Origin: an uncultured Eubacteriaceae bacterium
GTDB taxonomy: Bacteria; Bacillota; Clostridia; Eubacteriales; Eubacteriaceae
Length of the DNA stretch: 8,571 nt
Reading direction: 5' to 3'
NCBI GenBank assembly: GCA_947630385.1
Contig: CANRHG010000071.1
Span: forward strand, 1-8,571
In this document: positions 4,830 through 8,571 of the stretch, piece after piece
Position numbering within the stretch: position 1 is the first letter of the stretch
Layout of the letters: each line of letters opens with the position of its first letter
Made by a program: the position numbers and the translations under genes
Notes under the pieces: generated by a model
Database searches by the model: none
Told to the model about the DNA's origin: nothing
Seen by the model: the letters and a program-made list of their open reading frames with translations, nothing else

Positions 4830-5707
4830 AATTTATTACCGACTCGATGATGGACCCGGGCGAAGGCCTGGCCGAAGAATACGAATACGAAGTCATTCCC
4901 GTACCGATCCAGATCGGAGACAAAACCTACAAGGACGGCATCGATATCTCACCGAAGATGGTCATGGAAGCCGGAAAGAAGAAAGAAAACTTCCCCAAGA
5001 CGTCCCAGATCCCCATCGGTGTCTACAAGGATACGTTTGAAAAACACCTAAAAAACGGCGACGACGTCTTTTATCTCGCCCTTTCGAGCGGGCTTTCGGG
5101 GACCTTCCAGGCGGCCAATCTGGCGGCCGAAGAACTTCGGGAAAAATACCCCGACCGCGTGATCAAAGTCGTCGACTCCAAAGGAGCGACGATGTCGATG
5201 GCCATGCTCCTGCAACAGGCCTTAAAGCTCGACAGACTCGGAAAAGACATCGACGAGATCGAAGAAACCGTCAAATTCCTGGCCGATCATATCAACGTCT
5301 TCTTCATGGTCGGCGATCTCAAGTGGCTGGCCAAAGGTGGAAGGCTCTCAAAGAGCTCGGCCGCGCTCGGAAATCTGCTCAACATCGTTCCGATCATCTA
5401 CATCAACGACGGGAAACTCGAAGTCTTCGACAAGATCAGGGGCAAGAAAAAAGCGTACAAGAAACTCGAGGAGATGATGAAAAACGCGCTCAAAGACGTG
5501 GACAATCAGACGGTCGGCATCATCGACGCGAACAACCCCGATTTTACCCGTAAAATGAAAAGAGCCGTCTCCCGGGTCGACTGCGCCAATGTGATGCTCC
5601 CGGAAAAGGGAGTCGGTTCGGCACTGACGGTGCACGTCGGAGACGACTTATTTGGTTTCGGTTACTTCGATGAGCTCCCGGAAAATTACGTAAACGTAAA
5701 TCCTTAA
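4820..5707 (+). CDS. DegV/FakB-family fatty-acid-binding protein
   Basis: This 295-residue protein is full length for the family and is expected to bind a fatty acid in the cytoplasm and act with a FakA kinase, which is not in the window. Seen: the N-terminal FITDSMMD (5-12), TSQI at 61-64, SSGLSGTF at 89-96, VVDSKGATMSM at 118-128, GGRLS at 173-177 and LNIVPI at 187-192. The usual C-terminal HTGPGT is changed to HVGDDL around His272; the His is kept but the glycine/proline turn is not. The start is GTG because the next Met (residue 10) would cut into the conserved TDS strand, and no ATG lies in frame upstream before a stop. It differs strongly from the broken degV at 421, so the two are old paralogues with possibly different fatty-acid preference. 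Transcription ends at the hairpin right after the stop. Confidence 0.92.
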   Translation: MAIKFITDSMMDPGEGLAEEYEYEVIPVPIQIGDKTYKDGIDISPKMVMEAGKKKENFPKTSQIPIGVYKDTFEKHLKNGDDVFYLALSSGLSGTFQAANLAAEELREKYPDRVIKVVDSKGATMSMAMLLQQALKLDRLGKDIDEIEETVKFLADHINVFFMVGDLKWLAKGGRLSKSSAALGNLLNIVPIIYINDGKLEVFDKIRGKKKAYKKLEEMMKNALKDVDNQTVGIIDANNPDFTRKMKRAVSRVDCANVMLPEKGVGSALTVHVGDDLFGFGYFDELPENYVNVNP

Positions 5708-5732
5708 AAGATAGCTCCGGCTATCTTTTTTT
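5706..5732 (+). terminator. Terminator of the second degV, shared with the convergent acetyltransferase gene
   Basis: AAAAGATAGC (5706-5715), loop TCCG and GCTATCTTTT (5720-5729) form a 10-bp stem running into a T-tract to 5732. On the minus strand the stem is the same but only four T follow, so it works mainly rightward and probably weakly leftward. The acetyltransferase TAG (5723-5721) lies inside the stem. Confidence 0.88.
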
Positions 5733-6110
5733 CATTCTCGTATACGCCGGTGTTTCTTCTTCGATGACAAACCCGTTTTTCAGATAAAACGGGACCGTTT
5801 CTTTTAGGCAGTTTACGCTACATGGACCTTTGACCGCTTCGGACAGGAGCGTGCTTCCGACGCCCCGGCCTCTGGCGTAGTCCTTAACGCCGAGCGCGTA
5901 GATTTTCCCGTCCTTTAAGATAACCGTAGCGATCTCACCGCCGTTTTCAAAGGCCGAGACGACTTTATAGCCGTCCCGGACGAGTTTTTCGGCGATCTCT
6001 TCCTTTGTGTGTTCCCTGATAAACGGCGGGCCCTGTTGGTCTTTAAAGATCTTCTTAAGGTTCGTAAGCGTCGCCGGAATCTCTTGTTTTGTGATCACTC
6101 GTATGTTCAT
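5721..6110 (-). CDS. GNAT-family N-acetyltransferase
   Basis: The product is a 129-residue single-domain GNAT protein, expected to move an acetyl group from acetyl-CoA to an amine; the substrate cannot be told from sequence. Seen: beta-strand pair GGEIATVILKDGKIYALGV at 57-75, the acetyl-CoA pyrophosphate-binding motif A RGRGVG at 80-85 (pattern R-x-x-G-x-G), and the C-terminal motif B VPFYLKNGFVIEEE at 106-119. It is slightly shorter than the usual 140-170 residues because the N-terminal region is compact. Its ATG directly abuts the TAA of the permease gene (TAAATG), with AAGGA 10 nt upstream inside the permease's last codons, so it is the second gene of that operon and probably translated by coupling. 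This does not prove a shared function. The stop codon lies inside the shared terminator stem. Confidence 0.88.
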   Translation of the reverse strand: MNIRVITKQEIPATLTNLKKIFKDQQGPPFIREHTKEEIAEKLVRDGYKVVSAFENGGEIATVILKDGKIYALGVKDYARGRGVGSTLLSEAVKGPCSVNCLKETVPFYLKNGFVIEEETPAYTRMKKR

Positions 6111-8571
6111 TTAATCGATATCCTTCATGGCTTCTACCATATTTATTTTCTTCATTACCGGAATCATCGTCAGGTTGATAAGGATCGTGAACCCAAAGGT
6201 GATGAGTACCGAGTACAAATAACTGACCGGAAAAATCTGTCGACCGAACATGATGATATCCAGCTCGACCGTGTAGATGATAAAACGTAGCAGCAGTACC
6301 CCCAAAATCAACCCCAAAGCGATGCCGATCACAGCCAGAATCAAATTTTCCCTGAAGATATAATTGTTGCTCTCTTTTTGCCTAAAGCCCAGTACCTTTA
6401 GTGTGGCGATCTCTCGCGTACGCTCGCTGATGTTAATGCTCGTTAAGTTATTTAACACGATAAAGGCGAGCGCGCCCGCCGATACGATCATAACGATTAC
6501 GATTACGTTTAGGCTTGTGAGCATCTTATCGGCCGTATCCACGCTTGAAGCAACGTCGATCGAAGACGTATAGTCCCCGGCCGCGATTTTTTCGCTTGCG
6601 AAAGCCGCCTGGTCGTCCGTACTCGTGTTTTCCTTAAAGTTTACAAAAATGACCGAATACGTCGGGGACAGGCCCGTCACCTTTCGATAAAGCCCGGGCG
6701 TCATGTAGACGTAATTTTGCAGGTAGTTTTCCGTCTCGCCCGAAACCGGAAAATCATAGGGTTTTCCGTCGATCTCAAGCGTGACTTCACTCCCCGCCCC
6801 GAACTGCGTGGCCAGTTTTTCGCTCACGACCGCGCCTTTATCGGCCAGTTTGATGACCGTCTCGTCGTCTCTTTTGTGTAGGCTGATGAAGTCTTCGAGT
6901 TCTTCTTCGGTACGCGGGATGATCAGGTAAGCGTTTATCGACGAATCCGCCGTCTTTACCGTGACCGAGCGCTGATCGACCGCGAGGGCCCCGTCAACGC
7001 GGGTATCCTTTAAGACGTCCTCGACCTTTCGGTCAAGGCCCGTCGCGGTATCTTTGATGACGAGCGCCTGGTCGTACTTAAAGATCTTACCGAACTGGTT
7101 GGGAACGATCGTAAAGATCGCGTCGTGAAGCCCAAAACCGGCTAAAATCAAAGCCGTGCAGCCGGCAATTCCGATGACCGTCATAAAGAAGCGGGCTTTG
7201 TAGCGGAAGATGTTTCGCATGCTGACCTTGGTCACAAAACCGAGCCGGTTCCACAGCGGAGTGATGCGTTCGAGTAAGATCCGTTTTCCGGGCTTGGGGG
7301 CTTTCGGGCGCATGAGTTCTGCCGGAACGGCCCGAAGCTGGTTGAGCCCGACGATAATGGCCGCCCCGACCGTACAAAACAGGGAGACCACGTAGCCGAG
7401 GATTACGATATCCCACGGGATCTTAAGGATCATATCCGGCAGGTCGTACAGGATGTTATAAGCCGTAAAGATCAGAAGCGGCAAAAAGCTCACCCCTAAG
7501 ATCCAGCCGATCGTCGCGCCGATGAGGGCGGCCGAGCCCGCGTAGATGATGTACTTTTTCATGATCTGGGCCTTGCTCATGCCCATCGCGTAGAGCGTTC
7601 CGATCTGGGTGCGTTCTTCTTCGACCATGCGCGTCATCGTCGTAAAGGCGACGAGCGCGGCGACTAGGAAGAAAAACAGCGGGAAGACGTTGGCGACGTT
7701 ATCGATGCGCTGTACGTCTTCTTTATAACTCGTATAGCCCGGATTATCCTCGCGGCTGTAGACGTACCAGTCGCCACGCTCCAAAGTGTCGACTTCCTGT
7801 CTTGCGTCCGCGATCTGTGTCTCGGCGTCCCTAAAGCCGTCTTCGGCCTGAACCCTTTGGGAATTGAGTTCGGCCTGGGCCGTATCAAGCTGGCTTCTGG
7901 AATCGGAAATTTGAGTCTGAGCGTCATTTAACTGCGCTATTCCCGTGGCGTAGCCTTCTTCGTACTGGCGTCTTCCGTCTTCCAGTTCGATCTGTCCGGC
8001 CTGAAGTTGGGACAGAGCCGAAGCGAGCTGGGCTTCCCCCTGGGCTCTTTGGGTATTAAGCTCGCTATAACCACTATCAAGCTGACTTTGCGCGCTCGTG
8101 AGTTCTTCGCTGGCCTGGGTCAGTTGCAGGCCCACGAGCCTTTTTTGCTCGTCGAGCTCGTTTTGTCCTTTTATCAGAGCCTCCAGGCTCTCGTCCAGCT
8201 TCGTTTTTGCCTCGCTAAACTGGACCGTCGCCGTTTCGATCTGGGCGTTGAGTTCATCCTGGGCGTTTTGTAGGGTTACGCTTTGTTCGTCGAGCTGCTG
8301 TTGAGAAGCGTCGAGCTCTTCTTTGGTGGCTACAAGCTGGGCCTCGTTTTCATCGATCTGGGCCTGCCCCTGGGCCAGACCGTCTTCGATCTGCGTGATC
8401 GCCCCGACGATCTGCGAAAGTCCGTTTTCGAGCTCTTCGAGCTGAGCCAGATACGGGGCAATGGCCTGGGTGATGGTCTCGATCCCTTCCGCCAAGTTGT
8501 TGAGCTGCGCGTTGATCTCTTCGATCGCGAGCCGAAGGGTCTCTCCCTGTTCACCAAGGGTTGAAATCTGG
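6111..8571 (-). CDS. FtsX-type ABC transporter permease with long coiled-coil domain, 5' end outside the window
   Basis: At least 819 residues are visible; the frame is open to the window edge and the start is missing. A TTG at 8495 could be read as a start but lies inside the coiled coil, with the open frame and heptads continuing upstream, so it is internal. Numbering from that codon: glutamine- and alanine-rich coiled coil to about 238, membrane helices at about 270-289, 317-340 and 362-384, a cytoplasmic loop, a helix at 437-455, an extracytoplasmic domain (460-655), and helices at 664-682, 718-740 and 757-780. Two FtsX modules are recognisable by EERTQIGTLYAMGMSKAQI (293-311) and ERTREIATLKVLGFRQKE (691-708), the loops that couple to the ATPase. 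A first helix before the coiled coil is expected outside the window, giving the eight-to-ten-helix layout of large Bacillota permeases (roughly 1,100 residues). The ATPase is probably encoded upstream. The substrate is unknown; lipid, peptide or antimicrobial handling are possible. Confidence 0.9.
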   Translation of the reverse strand, partial: QISTLGEQGETLRLAIEEINAQLNNLAEGIETITQAIAPYLAQLEELENGLSQIVGAITQIEDGLAQGQAQIDENEAQLVATKEELDASQQQLDEQSVTLQNAQDELNAQIETATVQFSEAKTKLDESLEALIKGQNELDEQKRLVGLQLTQASEELTSAQSQLDSGYSELNTQRAQGEAQLASALSQLQAGQIELEDGRRQYEEGYATGIAQLNDAQTQISDSRSQLDTAQAELNSQRVQAEDGFRDAETQIADARQEVDTLERGDWYVYSREDNPGYTSYKEDVQRIDNVANVFPLFFFLVAALVAFTTMTRMVEEERTQIGTLYAMGMSKAQIMKKYIIYAGSAALIGATIGWILGVSFLPLLIFTAYNILYDLPDMILKIPWDIVILGYVVSLFCTVGAAIIVGLNQLRAVPAELMRPKAPKPGKRILLERITPLWNRLGFVTKVSMRNIFRYKARFFMTVIGIAGCTALILAGFGLHDAIFTIVPNQFGKIFKYDQALVIKDTATGLDRKVEDVLKDTRVDGALAVDQRSVTVKTADSSINAYLIIPRTEEELEDFISLHKRDDETVIKLADKGAVVSEKLATQFGAGSEVTLEIDGKPYDFPVSGETENYLQNYVYMTPGLYRKVTGLSPTYSVIFVNFKENTSTDDQAAFASEKIAAGDYTSSIDVASSVDTADKMLTSLNVIVIVMIVSAGALAFIVLNNLTSINISERTREIATLKVLGFRQKESNNYIFRENLILAVIGIALGLILGVLLLRFIIYTVELDIIMFGRQIFPVSYLYSVLITFGFTILINLTMIPVMKKINMVEAMKDID

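Noticed and set aside
4630..4923. Leftward 97-codon frame across the start of the second degV
   Set aside because: It is antisense to the conserved N-terminus of degV, has no plausible ribosome binding site and a composition typical of a shadow frame; it also runs through the carD promoter.
4756..5040. Rightward 94-codon frame starting ATG before the second degV
   Set aside because: It is out of frame with degV and gives an arginine-rich, low-complexity product typical of an off-frame reading.
8493..8495. TTG at 8495 as the start of the permease
   Set aside because: The reading frame and the heptad pattern both continue upstream to the window edge, and a permease of this type needs a membrane helix before the coiled coil.

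Overview
The window looks like chromosomal DNA of a Gram-positive bacterium of the Bacillota, most likely a clostridial or tissierellial relative; genus cannot be read from it. The main evidence is a large-type SRP RNA with an Alu domain, two DegV/FakB-family proteins, a CarD-type RNA polymerase regulator beside a membrane PIN/TRAM (YacL-type) protein, and strong AGGAGG-like ribosome binding sites. No insertion sequence, tRNA, CRISPR array or phage gene was seen.

Layout. At the left end the SRP RNA gene is read leftward (61-355). Its promoter lies on the same DNA as the rightward promoter of the first degV gene (421-1298). That degV gene is broken: a frameshift near 1143 separates the first 241 codons from a recognisable 51-codon C-terminal tail. 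Facing it is a leftward block: a PIN/TRAM membrane protein (2806-3903), an RsmF-type rRNA cytosine methyltransferase (1426-2805) and a 46-residue one-helix membrane protein (1283-1423) that is easily overlooked. Junctions in this block are 0 and 2 nt, so it is very probably one operon. Upstream of it, in the same direction, is carD (4013-4498), which has its own strong promoter, a hairpin-rich leader and its own terminator.

To the right, a second and intact degV gene (4820-5707) runs rightward from a GTG start. A short upstream reading frame and a hairpin lie in its leader. It ends in a terminator shared with a convergent pair read leftward: a large FtsX-type ABC transporter permease with a long coiled-coil domain (6111 to beyond 8571) and a GNAT acetyltransferase (5721-6110) whose ATG abuts the permease stop.

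How they may work together. The DegV proteins are expected to be fatty-acid-binding FakB subunits that feed exogenous or recycled fatty acids to a FakA kinase, which is not in this window. CarD, RsmF and the SRP RNA are housekeeping components of transcription, ribosome modification and membrane protein targeting. The permease probably works with an ATP-binding subunit encoded outside the window. I see no clear undescribed multi-gene system. The points most worth a second look are the face-to-face SRP RNA/degV promoters, the small membrane protein behind rsmF, the broken degV, and the leaders of carD and the second degV.
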